Below, in pieces: positions 28,220-38,409 of a stretch of 64,000 nucleotides of DNA (position 1 is its first letter; each line of letters begins with the position of its first letter). The notes below the pieces were generated by a model. The model saw only the letters and a list, made by a program, of their open reading frames with translations. It had not been told where the DNA came from and did not search any database. The DNA is taken from positions 868,001 through 932,000 of the forward strand of contig NZ_JAGYIU010000001.1 of the NCBI RefSeq assembly GCF_018402495.1, written 5' to 3'. The DNA comes from Pseudoalteromonas sp. GTDB taxonomy: Bacteria > Pseudomonadota > Gammaproteobacteria > Enterobacterales > Alteromonadaceae. Both the position numbers and the translations under genes were made by a program.

Positions 28220-28663
28220 ATGACTGATCATAACTTGGAACTTAAAAAAGCGGGGCTAAAGGTAACTTTGCCACGTATTAAAATTTTAGAGATACTGCAA
28301 TCTCCAGATAACCAACACATAAGCGCTGAAGATGTTTACAAGGTGCTACTAGATCTAGGTGAAGAAATTGGTCTTGCGACTGTTTACCGTGTATTAAACC
28401 AATTTGATGATGCAGGAATTGTAAGCCGTCATCACTTTGAAGGCGGCAAGTCAGTATTTGAGCTCTCTGGCAGTACTCACCATGACCACTTAGTGTGTTT
28501 AAAATGTGGCAAAGTTGTTGAGTTTGAGGATGATTTAATTGAGCGTCGTCAACTTGAGATAGCTGAAGAAAACGGTATTAAACTGACTAACCACTCTCTT
28601 TACCTCTATGGTGAATGTGAAGATAAAGACGCATGTAAAGCGTTCTCGCAAAATAATAGTTAA
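28220..28663 (+). CDS. fur: Ferric uptake regulator Fur
   Basis: Fur is the iron-sensing repressor of iron uptake genes. The 147 residues match the E. coli protein throughout. The winged-helix DNA-binding domain has LKVTLPRIKILEILQ and GLATVYRVLNQFDDAGIVSRH (about residues 13-65). The regulatory metal site is HHDHLVCLKCGKVVEFEDD, including the Cys-x2-Cys pair, and the C-terminus has GECEDKDACKA with a second Cys pair. It lies downstream of fldA but probably has its own promoter, given the hairpin, FNR-type site and -35/-10 candidates in the 184-bp gap. The Fur-type box at 16698 is a possible target within this window. Confidence 0.97.
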   Translation: MTDHNLELKKAGLKVTLPRIKILEILQSPDNQHISAEDVYKVLLDLGEEIGLATVYRVLNQFDDAGIVSRHHFEGGKSVFELSGSTHHDHLVCLKCGKVVEFEDDLIERRQLEIAEENGIKLTNHSLYLYGECEDKDACKAFSQNNS

Positions 28664-28683
28664 AAGTCTGTTTAATTTTTATG

Positions 28684-28710
28684 AAAAAACCTGCTTTAAG
28701 CAGGTTTTTT
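28684..28710. terminator. Bidirectional terminator between fur and glnS
   Basis: The perfect stem AAAAAACCTGC / GCAGGTTTTTT with a TTTAA loop lies between the convergent fur and glnS genes. Confidence 0.92.
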
Positions 28711-28738
28711 GTTATTTATTACTAAAAACAGAGCCGTG

Positions 28739-30403
28739 TTATTTCTGCTCTATTTTAGCCCATGAGTCACGTAGACCTACAGTTTGATTAAATACTACAT
28801 TCTCTGATTTAGTGTCACGTGAGAAATAGCCTGTTCGCTCAAATTGAAAACCTTGTGCAGGTACAGAATTAGCCAATGAAGGTTCAAGTTTAGCATTAGA
28901 AATAACCACTAATGAGTCTGGGTTTAACGTACTTTCAAAATCCTCTGCGGCTGCAGGGTTAGGCACACTGAATAAACGGTCATATAAACGTACTTCTGCA
29001 GTAATTGACTCAGGCGCAGATACCCAATGAATAACCCCTTTTACTTTACGACCATCGCTTGGATTTTTACCTAATGTTTCAGGATCGTAAGTACAGTAAA
29101 TAGTGGTAATTTCACCAGTGTCGTCTTTTTCAACACGCTCTGCCTTAATCACATAAGCACCACGTAAGCGTACTTCTTTATCAAGCACTAAACGTTTAAA
29201 CTTATTATTCGCTTCTTCACGGAAATCTTCGCGTTCGATAAAAATTTCACGCGTGAAAGGCACTTCACGGCGACCCATTTCTTCTTTATTTGGGTGATTA
29301 GCCACAGAAAGCGTTTCTACTTTGTCGGCGTCATAATTCTCAATCACGATTTTCACTGGATCAAGTACAGCCATTGCACGCGGAGCATTTTCGTTTAGGT
29401 CATCACGGATACACGCTTCAAGCATACCCATTTCAACCATGTTTTCTTGCTTGGTAATACCGATACGCTGACAAAATTCACGCACAGATGCCGGTGTATA
29501 ACCACGACGACGAAGACCCGCAATAGTTGGCATGCGCGGATCATCCCACCCTTCTACGTGCTTATTAACCACTAAGTCATTAAGCTTACGCTTTGACATA
29601 ATTGTGTATTCAAGGTTTAAACGTGAAAACTCAATTTGTTGCGGGTGACATTCAAGGCTGATGTTATCCAATACCCAGTCGTATAAACGACGGTTATCTT
29701 GAAACTCTAGCGTACATAATGAATGAGTAATACCTTCAAGTGCATCAGAAATACAATGCGTGAAGTCGTACATTGGGTAAATGCACCACTTATCCGCTGT
29801 TTGATGATGATTAGCAAAACGTATACGGTATATAATTGGATCGCGCAGCACCATAAATGAGCTGGCCATATCTATTTTAGCGCGAAGGACACATTCACCT
29901 TCTTTAAATTCACCGTTACGCATTTTTTCAAATAATGCGAGATTTTCTTCAGGTGATGTTTCGCGGTATGGACTGTTTTTACCAGGCTCTTTTAATGTAC
30001 CACGATACTGACGAGCTTCATCGGCTGATAAAAAACAAACATAGGCTAGGCCCTTTTCAATCAGCTCGACTGCATAGTCGTAAAGTATGTCAAAATAATT
30101 TGACGAGTATTTTATCTCGCCATCCCAATTAAAGCCTAACCACTGAACATCTTCTTTAATCGAATTAACGTAATTAATATCTTCTTTTTCTGGATTTGTA
30201 TCGTCAAAACGAAGGTTACATAAACCGTTATAGTCTTTGGCGATACCAAAATTTAGGCAAATTGATTTTGCATGGCCAATATGTAAAAAGCCATTAGGTT
30301 CTGGTGGAAAACGGGTATGCGTTGTGGCATGTTTTCCACTTGCTAAATCTTCATCAATTCGGGTTCTAATAAAGTTATTTGGGCGATTCTCAATTTCCGC
30401 CAT
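28739..30403 (-). CDS. glnS: Glutaminyl-tRNA synthetase
   Basis: GlnRS is a class I synthetase charging tRNA-Gln directly. The HIGH-type motif is [20 protein letters not shown] (about residues 33-52) and the KMSKS equivalent is [19 protein letters not shown] and the C-terminal beta-barrel anticodon-binding region (about residue 340 onward) are in order. At 554 residues it equals E. coli GlnS (554). It converges on fur, keeping the E. coli neighbourhood. Having GlnRS implies that tRNA-Gln is charged directly here rather than through GatCAB alone. Confidence 0.97.
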   Translation of the reverse strand: MAEIENRPNNFIRTRIDEDLASGKHATTHTRFPPEPNGFLHIGHAKSICLNFGIAKDYNGLCNLRFDDTNPEKEDINYVNSIKEDVQWLGFNWDGEIKYSSNYFDILYDYAVELIEKGLAYVCFLSADEARQYRGTLKEPGKNSPYRETSPEENLALFEKMRNGEFKEGECVLRAKIDMASSFMVLRDPIIYRIRFANHHQTADKWCIYPMYDFTHCISDALEGITHSLCTLEFQDNRRLYDWVLDNISLECHPQQIEFSRLNLEYTIMSKRKLNDLVVNKHVEGWDDPRMPTIAGLRRRGYTPASVREFCQRIGITKQENMVEMGMLEACIRDDLNENAPRAMAVLDPVKIVIENYDADKVETLSVANHPNKEEMGRREVPFTREIFIEREDFREEANNKFKRLVLDKEVRLRGAYVIKAERVEKDDTGEITTIYCTYDPETLGKNPSDGRKVKGVIHWVSAPESITAEVRLYDRLFSVPNPAAAEDFESTLNPDSLVVISNAKLEPSLANSVPAQGFQFERTGYFSRDTKSENVVFNQTVGLRDSWAKIEQK

Positions 30404-30533
30404 AGGATTATAAACCTCTGTATATTGCGTGATAACAAAACTACTGCATTATTACAAAAACCAACCTTAACATACAGTAATAGATGCGGGTTTATGCAGT
30501 TATTACCAAAGTTTGTTAGATAAGGGATAGTTT

Positions 30534-30596
30534 ATGAGCAAAATTTGTTTTAGCGCAATATTAAAGTCATTAAAGCGATTTATAGTTGGCGAATAA
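30534..30596 (+). CDS. Possible 20-residue small protein or leader peptide
   Basis: A 20-codon ORF, MSKICFSAILKSLKRFIVGE, lies in the 214-bp gap between the divergent glnS and DUF3083 genes. It has a good ribosome binding site, AAGGGA, about 7 bp before its ATG. Its stop codon is 21 bp before the next start. The peptide is basic and amphipathic, with hydrophobic residues spaced as in a short helix, and has no stalling run of one amino acid. It might be a small membrane-associated protein or an upstream ORF of the next gene. Chance occurrence cannot be ruled out. Confidence 0.3.
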   Translation: MSKICFSAILKSLKRFIVGE

Positions 30597-30617
30597 ACCA
30601 AACTTAAAGGAACGAAG

Positions 30618-31688
30618 ATGGCCTCATTAAATCAACACCGCATATATATTCCAAGTAATGCACGTGCAAATCATTACTTATTAGCTGAAATTACACCTAA
30701 TGAAGATTTTTATAAAAACTTTAGTAATGTTAATGCCTGTTATGAACGCATTGCGCGTCAGTTATTTGCATCCTGTGATGAATATGAACTACATAATGTG
30801 CATTTACTCGCAAATGATAAACTCCCCGTGGTGAGATTTCATGATGAGTCATACCAACTTGAAACCGATAAGCAGATGTTATTTTTTTATAACCCTCGCT
30901 ACCATGAAGCGCACAAATTGCATCACACTGAAGATCAACAGAGTAAAAAAATCCGACTGCTGTTTTTAGCTACCGGCGAAGACATACGCGCCCAATCAGC
31001 CCAATTTCATACTAATGTACAAAAAGTATTGAGTCATTTACAAGAACAGTTATTTTTAGACCAACCGCCTTTTAAACTGCGCGATCATCAGCATTTAACC
31101 TATGATTTATTTGCTAAAGAAAAAGGTAATAAAGAAAGTTATGGTTATAAATTGAGAAGCTTATATCCTCGCTATCAATCAAGGCAGTGCGCAATACCGA
31201 GTAGCCACGCTGAAATGACCTACGCCACCTTCTCTATTCCCGTATCTCGTAATATCAAAACACAATTTCAAACACAGATTAATAGCAAAACTTATAAACC
31301 CTTTTATAGCCACTTCTCACAACTATTTAGCCAACTCTGTGAAGATAATAAACTGACCCATGTAGCTATGGTTGCAAATGGTGCTATGCCAATCGTTCGC
31401 AATAGCCAAGTAGATAAAAATGAAGGAAATGATGAGTTACAAAAAATCAGTTTTGATATAGAAAACTCAACACCACAAATAAAAGTTTTTTTTGATGAAA
31501 ATAAACTAGTAGAAACACTGCATTTTGTTATTGTTGCCGCCGAGCATAATAAACATGAGATTGGTTATGGTCGCTTTATGAACCATGTAGAAAAAACGAT
31601 TCATGCATTATGTGATGAATTAGCCATAAATAAACAACGCCAAGATTTATCTCTGCGATTTTTTCAGCATATTAGTTACCCGTTTTAA
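30618..31688 (+). CDS. DUF3083-type hypothetical protein with two internal repeats
   Basis: A 356-residue soluble protein, which I take to be DUF3083, a family of Alteromonadales with no known function; the family call is from memory of its appearance. Direct reading shows two related halves. LLANDKLPVVR at residues 63-73 corresponds to MVANGAMPIVR at 251-261. LLFLATGE...FHTNVQKVLSHLQEQL at 114-145 corresponds to FVIVAAEH...FMNHVEKTIHALCDEL at 303-335. Both are offset by about 188-190 residues, so the protein is an internal duplication of a ~140-residue domain. There is no signal peptide or membrane helix. AAAGGAACGAAG precedes the ATG. It is monocistronic with its own terminator. Confidence 0.7.
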   Translation: MASLNQHRIYIPSNARANHYLLAEITPNEDFYKNFSNVNACYERIARQLFASCDEYELHNVHLLANDKLPVVRFHDESYQLETDKQMLFFYNPRYHEAHKLHHTEDQQSKKIRLLFLATGEDIRAQSAQFHTNVQKVLSHLQEQLFLDQPPFKLRDHQHLTYDLFAKEKGNKESYGYKLRSLYPRYQSRQCAIPSSHAEMTYATFSIPVSRNIKTQFQTQINSKTYKPFYSHFSQLFSQLCEDNKLTHVAMVANGAMPIVRNSQVDKNEGNDELQKISFDIENSTPQIKVFFDENKLVETLHFVIVAAEHNKHEIGYGRFMNHVEKTIHALCDELAINKQRQDLSLRFFQHISYPF

Positions 31689-31721
31689 GATTAAGGGCTA
31701 TACGCTCTAGTCATACATAAC

Positions 31722-31750
31722 AAAAAGGCTCGCAATTGCGAGCCTTTTTT
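31722..31750. terminator. Bidirectional terminator between DUF3083 gene and sucD
   Basis: The perfect stem AAAAAGGCTCGC / GCGAGCCTTTTT with an AATT loop lies between the convergent genes. Confidence 0.92.
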
Positions 31751-31766
31751 AAAGAATAACCGCTGA

Positions 31767-32639
31767 TTACCAGCCTGTTTTTTCTTTAAGTGCTTTACCG
31801 ATATCAGCCAGTGAACGTACAGTTTTTACGCCCGCAGCTTCTAGTGCAGCAAATTTTTCATCAGCAGTACCTTTACCGCCTGCGATGATTGCGCCAGCGT
31901 GACCCATACGCTTACCTTCTGGTGCAGTAACACCAGCAATGTAAGAAACAACAGGTTTAGTTACGTTAGCTTTGATATACTCTGCAGCTTCTTCTTCTGC
32001 AGTACCACCAATTTCACCAATCATTACGATTGCTTCAGTTTGGTCGTCTTTTTCGAACATTTCTAAAACGTCGATAAAGTTAGTACCTGGGATTGGGTCG
32101 CCACCAATACCAACACACGTAGACTGACCAAAACCAGCATCTGTAGTTTGCTTAACCGCTTCGTACGTTAAAGTACCAGAGCGAGAAACAATACCTACTT
32201 TACCAGGCTTGTGGATGTGACCAGGCATGATACCAATCTTAGTCTCACCAGGAGTGATAACACCTGGACAGTTAGGACCGATCATACGTGTACCTGTTTG
32301 ATCTAGTTTAACTTTAACGTCAACCATATCAAGTGTAGGAATACCTTCAGTGATACACACAATTAGCTCGATGCCCGCATCGATTGCTTCTAAGATTGCA
32401 TCTTTACAAAAAGGTGCCGGTACGTAGATAACGGATGCAGTTGCGCCAGTTGCTTCTACAGCATCACGTACTGTGTTAAATACTGGAAGACCAAGGTGCG
32501 TTTGACCGCCTTTACCTGGGCTTACACCACCAACCATTTGTGTACCGTACTCAAGCGCTTGCTCTGAGTGGAAAGTACCTTGACCACCAGTGAAACCTTG
32601 ACAGATAACTTTTGTATCTTTATTGATTAATACAGACAT
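31767..32639 (-). CDS. sucD: Succinyl-CoA synthetase alpha subunit
   Basis: SucD binds CoA and carries the phosphohistidine of succinyl-CoA synthetase, which makes succinate and ATP/GTP in the TCA cycle. The 290 residues have the CoA-binding [18 protein letters not shown] at the N-terminus, the Rossmann core [20 protein letters not shown] and [15 protein letters not shown]. The active-site histidine lies in [20 protein letters not shown] (about residue 247). Length and motifs match E. coli SucD (289). Its ATG overlaps the sucC stop by one base. Confidence 0.98.
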   Translation of the reverse strand: MSVLINKDTKVICQGFTGGQGTFHSEQALEYGTQMVGGVSPGKGGQTHLGLPVFNTVRDAVEATGATASVIYVPAPFCKDAILEAIDAGIELIVCITEGIPTLDMVDVKVKLDQTGTRMIGPNCPGVITPGETKIGIMPGHIHKPGKVGIVSRSGTLTYEAVKQTTDAGFGQSTCVGIGGDPIPGTNFIDVLEMFEKDDQTEAIVMIGEIGGTAEEEAAEYIKANVTKPVVSYIAGVTAPEGKRMGHAGAIIAGGKGTADEKFAALEAAGVKTVRSLADIGKALKEKTGW

Positions 32640-33805
32640 TATTTGCCCTCCGCAGCAGCAACAACTTTTTCAGCCGCGTCTGTTAATGATTCAGCAGCGA
32701 TGATGTTAAGATCAGACTTAGCAAGTACTTCACGACCTAGTTCAGCATTAGTACCTTCTAAACGTACAACTACTGGTACTGTTACACCTACTTCTTTAAC
32801 TGCGCCAATGATGCCTTCTGCAATCATGTCACAACGAACGATACCACCGAAGATGTTAACTAAAACAGCTTTAACGTTGTCATCTGAAAGGATGATTTTG
32901 AATGCTTCAGATACACGTTCTTTCGTTGCGCCGCCGCCAACATCTAGGAAATTAGCTGGCTTGCCACCGTGTAGGTTTACGATGTCCATAGTACCCATTG
33001 CTAGGCCTGCACCGTTAACCATACAACCTACGTTACCATCAAGGGCTACGTAGTTAAGCTCGAAGCTTGCTGCGTGAGCTTCACGCGCATCTTCTTGAGA
33101 TGGATCGTGCATTTCACGGATTTTAGGTTGACGGTAAAGTGCATTACCATCGATACCGATTTTACCATCTAGACAGTGAAGGTTACCTTCATCTGTGATT
33201 ACTAGCGGGTTGATTTCAAGTAGTGCGAAATCAAAATCGTTGAACATATTACCAAGACCCATGAATATCTTGACAAACTGTTTCATTTGCGTTGGATTAA
33301 GACCCAATTTAAAACCAAGCTCACGTGCTTGGTAAGCTTGAGGACCTACTAATGGATCGATCTCAGCTTTGTGGATAAGTTCTGGTGTTTCTTCAGCAAC
33401 AGTTTCAATTTCAACGCCGCCTTCAGTAGACGCCATGAACACAACTTTACGAGAAGCACGGTCAACAACAGCACCTAGGTACAGTTCGTTAGCGATGTCA
33501 GTACAGCTTTCTACTAAAATTTTAGCAACTGGCTGGCCTTTCTCATCTGTTTGGTAAGTAACTAGGTTTTTACCTAACCAGTTAGCTGCAAACGCTTTAA
33601 CTTCGTCGATAGTTTTAACTAGCTTTACACCGCCAGCTTTACCACGTCCACCTGCGTGAACTTGAGTTTTAACAACCCACATATCGCCGCCAATCTTTTC
33701 AGCAGCTGCTGCAGCTTCTTCAGGTGTATCGCAAGCGAAACCTTGAGAAACTGGTAAACCATATTCGGCAAAAAGTTGTTTTGCCTGATACTCATGCAAA
33801 TTCAT
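32639..33805 (-). CDS. sucC: Succinyl-CoA synthetase beta subunit (ADP-forming)
   Basis: SucC holds the nucleotide- and succinate-binding sites. The 388 residues begin [20 protein letters not shown] and contain the ATP-grasp region [37 protein letters not shown], and the C-terminal [13 protein letters not shown] and [12 protein letters not shown]. The length equals E. coli SucC (388). It is coupled to sucD. Unlike a simple read-through from sucAB, a strong terminator upstream (33932-33962) and 126 further bases before the start imply its own promoter. Confidence 0.98.
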   Translation of the reverse strand: MNLHEYQAKQLFAEYGLPVSQGFACDTPEEAAAAAEKIGGDMWVVKTQVHAGGRGKAGGVKLVKTIDEVKAFAANWLGKNLVTYQTDEKGQPVAKILVESCTDIANELYLGAVVDRASRKVVFMASTEGGVEIETVAEETPELIHKAEIDPLVGPQAYQARELGFKLGLNPTQMKQFVKIFMGLGNMFNDFDFALLEINPLVITDEGNLHCLDGKIGIDGNALYRQPKIREMHDPSQEDAREAHAASFELNYVALDGNVGCMVNGAGLAMGTMDIVNLHGGKPANFLDVGGGATKERVSEAFKIILSDDNVKAVLVNIFGGIVRCDMIAEGIIGAVKEVGVTVPVVVRLEGTNAELGREVLAKSDLNIIAAESLTDAAEKVVAAAEGK

Positions 33806-33931
33806 GATGCTTTATCCAATTTTTTATATTAAAAGAGCTGAATATTTATGCAAATAAACAACTATCCCAAATTGCGTGCCTAGTATAGATCTCATGGCGC
33901 TACATGAAAACCCCAGTATGACCATAGGCAC

Positions 33932-33962
33932 AAAAAAAAAGCTGTGAATTTTACTCACAGCT
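33932..33962 (-). terminator. Terminator after sucB, separating sucAB from sucCD
   Basis: On the minus strand the stem AAGCTGTGA / TCACAGCTT is followed by nine or more T. It lies 20 bp after the sucB stop codon and about 127 bp before sucC. Confidence 0.88.
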
Positions 33963-33981
33963 TATATTTCATACTACTTAA

Positions 33982-35499
33982 TTAAACATCCAGCAGTAAA
34001 CGTGTTGGATCTTCAAGTAACTCTTTAATTGTTACTAAGAAACCAACTGATTCTTTACCATCGATTTGGCGGTGATCGTAAGATAACGCTAAATACATCA
34101 TAGGTAAGATTTCAACTTTACCGTTTACAGCCATTGGACGATCTTGGATTTTGTGCATACCCAAAATTGAAGACTGCGGTAAGTTAATAATTGGAGTAGA
34201 TAGTAACGAACCGAATACACCACCGTTGGTGATAGTGAAGTTACCGCCGGTCATATCGTCAAGTGTTAACTTGCCATCACGCCCTTTAAGCGCTAGCTCA
34301 CGAATCCCCTTTTCGATTTCTGCAACAGATAGCTTGTCACAGTCTTTAAGTACAGGTGTTACTAAGCCACGAGGTGTAGAAACAGCAATGCTGATGTCGA
34401 AATAGTTGTGGTAAACAATATCATCGCCATCAATTGATGCATTTACATCTGGGAAACGCTTTAACGCTTCAGTGACTGCTTTCACGTAGAAAGACATAAA
34501 ACCTAAACGGATACCGTGGCGCTTTTCAAATACTTCTTGGTACTGCTTACGAAGCTCCATGATTGGCTTCATGTTAACTTCGTTAAATGTAGTTAACATT
34601 GCAGTAGAGTTTTTCGCTTCAAGAAGACGATTCGCAATTGTTTTACGTAAACGTGTCATAGGCACACGTTTTTGTGTACGGTCACCCATAGGTGCTGCTG
34701 GCGCTGCTTCTGCTTTTGCCGCTGGCGCAGGTGATTTTAAGAATTGATCAACATCTTCTTTAGTCACACGACCATTTTTGCCTGAACCTTTGATTTTTGA
34801 TGCATCAAGGCCTTTCTCAGCAATTAAACGACGAACTGATGGCGTTAACACATCTGAACTGTCGCTTGAGCTTTCTTCTTTGGCTGCTGGTGCATCCGCT
34901 TTTGCGTCAGATTTAGCGGGTGCAGCGCCTGCTTTTACTTTACCAATTACTTGCTCACCAAGAACAGTGTCGCCTTCGTCATGAATGATTTCACCCATAA
35001 CGCCGTCTTCTTGGGCAACTACTTCAAGTACAACTTTGTCTGTTTCGATATCTACCAAGTTTTGATCGCGTGTTACCGCGTCACCTGGTTGAACATGCCA
35101 AGTAGCAATTGTTGCATCTGCAACTGATTCTGGAAGTACAGGTACTTTAATATCCACTTCTTTACCTTCTGATGCTGGTGCTGATTGCGCCGCCGGCGCG
35201 TCTTCTGATTTTTCTGATGCTGAGCTATCTTCTTTAGGCTCTTTGCTTGGTGATGCTTCTTGCGCATCACCAATTAAACCGATTACTTGGTCGCCAAGTA
35301 CCGTAGCACCTTCTTCTTGTGAAATTTCAGTGATTACACCGTCATTTTGTGCAACCACTTCTAAAACCACTTTATCTGTTTCAATGTCTACTAAGTTTTG
35401 GTCACGGCTTACTTTGTCGCCAACACTTACATGCCATGTAGCAACGGAAGCATCTGCAACCGACTCAGGAAGAACAGGAACTTTAATTTCTGTGCTCAT
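33982..35499 (-). CDS. sucB: 2-oxoglutarate dehydrogenase E2, dihydrolipoyl succinyltransferase, two lipoyl domains
   Basis: SucB transfers the succinyl group to CoA. The 505 residues contain two lipoyl domains, each opening with [13 protein letters not shown] and carrying the lipoyl lysine in [13 protein letters not shown] (Lys43 and Lys155), joined by an Ala/Ser/Glu/Pro-rich linker. An E1/E3-binding domain follows ([20 protein letters not shown]), then the catalytic domain ending in [16 protein letters not shown]. coli SucB (405 residues) has one lipoyl domain, so this is an expanded form. The two copies differ mostly at third codon positions, so the duplication is old and both are under selection. 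It lies 3 bp after sucA. Confidence 0.96.
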   Translation of the reverse strand: MSTEIKVPVLPESVADASVATWHVSVGDKVSRDQNLVDIETDKVVLEVVAQNDGVITEISQEEGATVLGDQVIGLIGDAQEASPSKEPKEDSSASEKSEDAPAAQSAPASEGKEVDIKVPVLPESVADATIATWHVQPGDAVTRDQNLVDIETDKVVLEVVAQEDGVMGEIIHDEGDTVLGEQVIGKVKAGAAPAKSDAKADAPAAKEESSSDSSDVLTPSVRRLIAEKGLDASKIKGSGKNGRVTKEDVDQFLKSPAPAAKAEAAPAAPMGDRTQKRVPMTRLRKTIANRLLEAKNSTAMLTTFNEVNMKPIMELRKQYQEVFEKRHGIRLGFMSFYVKAVTEALKRFPDVNASIDGDDIVYHNYFDISIAVSTPRGLVTPVLKDCDKLSVAEIEKGIRELALKGRDGKLTLDDMTGGNFTITNGGVFGSLLSTPIINLPQSSILGMHKIQDRPMAVNGKVEILPMMYLALSYDHRQIDGKESVGFLVTIKELLEDPTRLLLDV

Positions 35500-35502
35500 T
35501 GC

Positions 35503-38322
35503 TTATCCTTTCTTTTCTATAGTAAGCGCGTCGGCAACGAGCGCTTGTTGTTCTTTAGTATGTACTGACATATATCCACATGCAGGAGATGCTGATGCCT
35601 TACGGCCTGCATATTTCAATTTTGCACCTTGTGGAATTGCATCAACAAAGTGATGTTGTGAGCAGTACCAAGCGCCTTGGTTTTGCGGCTCTTCTTGACA
35701 CCACACAAAATCAGTAACGTGCTGGTAGCGTTCAATAATTGCTTTCATTTCGTCATGTGGGAACGGATAAAGCTGTTCAACACGAACAATGGCAATATTG
35801 TCTTGCTCAAGTTTACGACGTTCTTGTAATAGTTCGTAGTAAACTTTGCCGCTACAAAATACAACACGTTCTACTTTCTTAGCATCAATCTCATCAATTT
35901 CATCAATTATATTGTGGAACACACCTTCAGATAACTCTTCAAGTGTCGATGTTGCTAATGGATGACGTAATAACGATTTCGGTGTCATTACAATCAGTGG
36001 ACGACGCAGTGGTCTAACTGATTGACGACGTAACATTGCGTACACTTGCGCGGGTGTTGATGGCACACATACTTGCATGTTGTGATCCGCACAAAGCTGT
36101 AAAAAGCGCTCTAAGCGAGCAGAGCTATGCTCTGGACCCTGACCTTCGTAGCCATGAGGTAACAAACACGTTAAGCCACATAAGCGACCCCACTTTTGTT
36201 CACCTGAGCTTAAGAACTGGTCGAATACAACCTGTGCACCATTGGCAAAATCACCAAATTGCGCTTCCCACAATACTAATGAAGTCGGCTCTGCGGTTGC
36301 ATAACCATATTCAAATGCTAATACCGCTTCTTCAGACAGCACCGAGTCAAATACTTCGAACGTACCTTGATCTTCGCTGATGTTTTGAAGAGGTAAGTAA
36401 GTTGCACCATTTGTTTGGTTATGGACAACGGCATGACGGTGGAAGAAAGTACCACGGCCAGAATCTTGACCTGTTAGACGAATATCAGTGCCTTCAGCTG
36501 CAATAGTTGCATACGCTAAAGTTTCAGCCATACCCCAATCAAGTGGCTTTTCACCGGCTGCCATTGCTTTACGGTCATCATATATCTTTTTGACGCGAGA
36601 TTGCGCTTTATGATCTTCAGGGTAACTTGCAACAATATTGCCGAGCTCTTTAAGTTTATCTACAGAAACGCTCGCGTCGTAATCAACATTCCAATCATGA
36701 CCCACGTATTTTGCCCAATCTGAAGAATGTGATGTTTCGGGTTGAATTTCTTCAACAACACAGTCTCCACCATCTAAGCCATTACGGTATTGATCAACAA
36801 GCGCTTTGACTTCGTCCTCTGTGAAAGACCCTTCAGAAATTAACTGTTCTGCATAAATTAAGCGAGGTACTGGGTGTTTTTTAATTTTTTGGTACATAAT
36901 TGGCTGTGTAGCGTTAGGCTCATCAGCTTCGTTATGACCATGTCGACGGTAACAAACAAGATCAATCACCACATCACGTTTAAACTGATTTCTAAAATCA
37001 AGCGCGAGCTGAGTTACAAAAGCAACCGCTTCAGGATCATCAGAGTTAACATGAAAAATTGGCGACTGGACCATTTTTGCTATGTCAGTACAGTATGGTG
37101 TTGAACGAACATCATCTTGTTTACTTGTTGTAAAACCAACTTGGTTATTAACAACAATACGGATGCTACCGCCACAACTAAATGCATTAGTTTGCGATAA
37201 GTTAAACGTTTCTTGAACAACACCCTGACCTGCGATTGCAGAATCACCATGAATAGTGATTGGAAGTGCTTTACTGCCTGACTTATCGTTTAAACGGTCA
37301 AGACGAGCACGCACAGACCCCATTACCACAGGGTTTACAATTTCTAAATGCGACGGATTAAACGCAAGTGCCATATGCACATTGCCGCCTTTAGTTGCGA
37401 AATCTGATGAATAACCCATGTGGTATTTAACATCACCAGAGCTTAATGTATCTTTGTGTTTGCCAGCAAATTCATCAAATAAATCTGATGGGTTTTTACC
37501 AAGAACATTCACAAGTACATTTAAGCGACCGCGATGAGCCATGCCAATAACGGCTTCTTTTTGACCACTTTCACCAGCGCGGTGAATAAGCTCTTTAAGC
37601 ATAGGTACTAACGCATCACCACCCTCAAGTGAGAAACGCTTAGCACCCGGGAACTTAGCCCCTAAATATTTTTCAAGGCCATCAGCTGCTGTTAATCCTT
37701 TAAGAATACGTAGTTTTTCATTCTTATCGAATTTAGGCCTAGACTGAACAGACTCTAAACGTTGTTGTAACCAACGCTTTTCTTCTGTTGATGTGATGTG
37801 CATATACTCAGCACCAATAGAACCACAATACGTAGTTTTTAATGCTTGGTATAACTCACCTAAAGGCATAGTATCGCGGCCTACGGCAAACGATCCTACG
37901 TTGAATTCGCGGTCAAAGTCAGCATCTGATAAGTCGTGGTACTCTAGCTCTAAATCTCGTACACGCTCTCGTTGCCAAATACCTAATGGGTCTAGGTTTG
38001 CATTTTGGTGCCCACGAAAACGGAAAGCATTAATAAGCTGTAGCACTTTAACCTGTTTAAGGTCGCCACCGCTGCCCTCTGCTACCACTACTTCTCTATG
38101 CTTGTTTTTAGCAAGCGCCGCAAATTGTGAACGAACTTCTGAATGTTTTACTTCAACATCCACACCATCAACTTTTGGTAATTGTTCGAACACTTCTCGC
38201 CATTCTTCTGGCACCGAAGTCGCATCGTCTAAATACGCTTCATAAAGCTCTTCAACATAAGCAACGTTACCGCCGTTTAAATGTGAAGATTCTAGCCATG
38301 CCTTCATCACACCTTCGTGCAT
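35503..38322 (-). CDS. sucA: 2-oxoglutarate dehydrogenase E1
   Basis: SucA is the thiamine-dependent decarboxylase that commits 2-oxoglutarate to succinyl-CoA. The 939 residues open with MKAWLESSHLNGGNVAYVEELYEAYLDD, the E2-docking N-terminus. IGMAHRGRLNVLVNVLGK and HGDSAIAGQGVVQETFNLS (TPP site) follow, then VVIDLVCYRRHGHNEADEP. The C-terminal transketolase-like half has RLTGQDSGRGTFFHRHAV and LPHGYEGQGPEHSSARLERF. Length and motifs match E. coli SucA (933). It is followed at once by sucB and lies 87 bp after sdhB, with a hairpin between. Confidence 0.98.
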   Translation of the reverse strand: MHEGVMKAWLESSHLNGGNVAYVEELYEAYLDDATSVPEEWREVFEQLPKVDGVDVEVKHSEVRSQFAALAKNKHREVVVAEGSGGDLKQVKVLQLINAFRFRGHQNANLDPLGIWQRERVRDLELEYHDLSDADFDREFNVGSFAVGRDTMPLGELYQALKTTYCGSIGAEYMHITSTEEKRWLQQRLESVQSRPKFDKNEKLRILKGLTAADGLEKYLGAKFPGAKRFSLEGGDALVPMLKELIHRAGESGQKEAVIGMAHRGRLNVLVNVLGKNPSDLFDEFAGKHKDTLSSGDVKYHMGYSSDFATKGGNVHMALAFNPSHLEIVNPVVMGSVRARLDRLNDKSGSKALPITIHGDSAIAGQGVVQETFNLSQTNAFSCGGSIRIVVNNQVGFTTSKQDDVRSTPYCTDIAKMVQSPIFHVNSDDPEAVAFVTQLALDFRNQFKRDVVIDLVCYRRHGHNEADEPNATQPIMYQKIKKHPVPRLIYAEQLISEGSFTEDEVKALVDQYRNGLDGGDCVVEEIQPETSHSSDWAKYVGHDWNVDYDASVSVDKLKELGNIVASYPEDHKAQSRVKKIYDDRKAMAAGEKPLDWGMAETLAYATIAAEGTDIRLTGQDSGRGTFFHRHAVVHNQTNGATYLPLQNISEDQGTFEVFDSVLSEEAVLAFEYGYATAEPTSLVLWEAQFGDFANGAQVVFDQFLSSGEQKWGRLCGLTCLLPHGYEGQGPEHSSARLERFLQLCADHNMQVCVPSTPAQVYAMLRRQSVRPLRRPLIVMTPKSLLRHPLATSTLEELSEGVFHNIIDEIDEIDAKKVERVVFCSGKVYYELLQERRKLEQDNIAIVRVEQLYPFPHDEMKAIIERYQHVTDFVWCQEEPQNQGAWYCSQHHFVDAIPQGAKLKYAGRKASASPACGYMSVHTKEQQALVADALTIEKKG

Positions 38323-38368
38323 TTATAAGCCCTTTTTTTTAGCGCAGAAATTAATAGTTATATAACAA

Positions 38369-38393
38369 GATGGCTAATAAATTATTAGCCATC
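38369..38393 (-). terminator. Perfect 12-bp-arm hairpin between sdhB and sucA
   Basis: The arms GATGGCTAATAA and TTATTAGCCATC flank a single central base. On the minus strand only a weak T-rich tail follows, so this may be a partial terminator or an mRNA processing/stability hairpin that lets some sdh transcripts run into sucAB. Confidence 0.55.
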
Positions 38394-38409
38394 TTTCGTC
38401 TACTAGAAA

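Noticed and set aside
32643..33053. A 136-codon plus-strand ORF inside sucC
   Set aside because: It is antisense to a clear sucC, and its Ser/Thr/Pro-rich translation reflects codon usage of the real gene.
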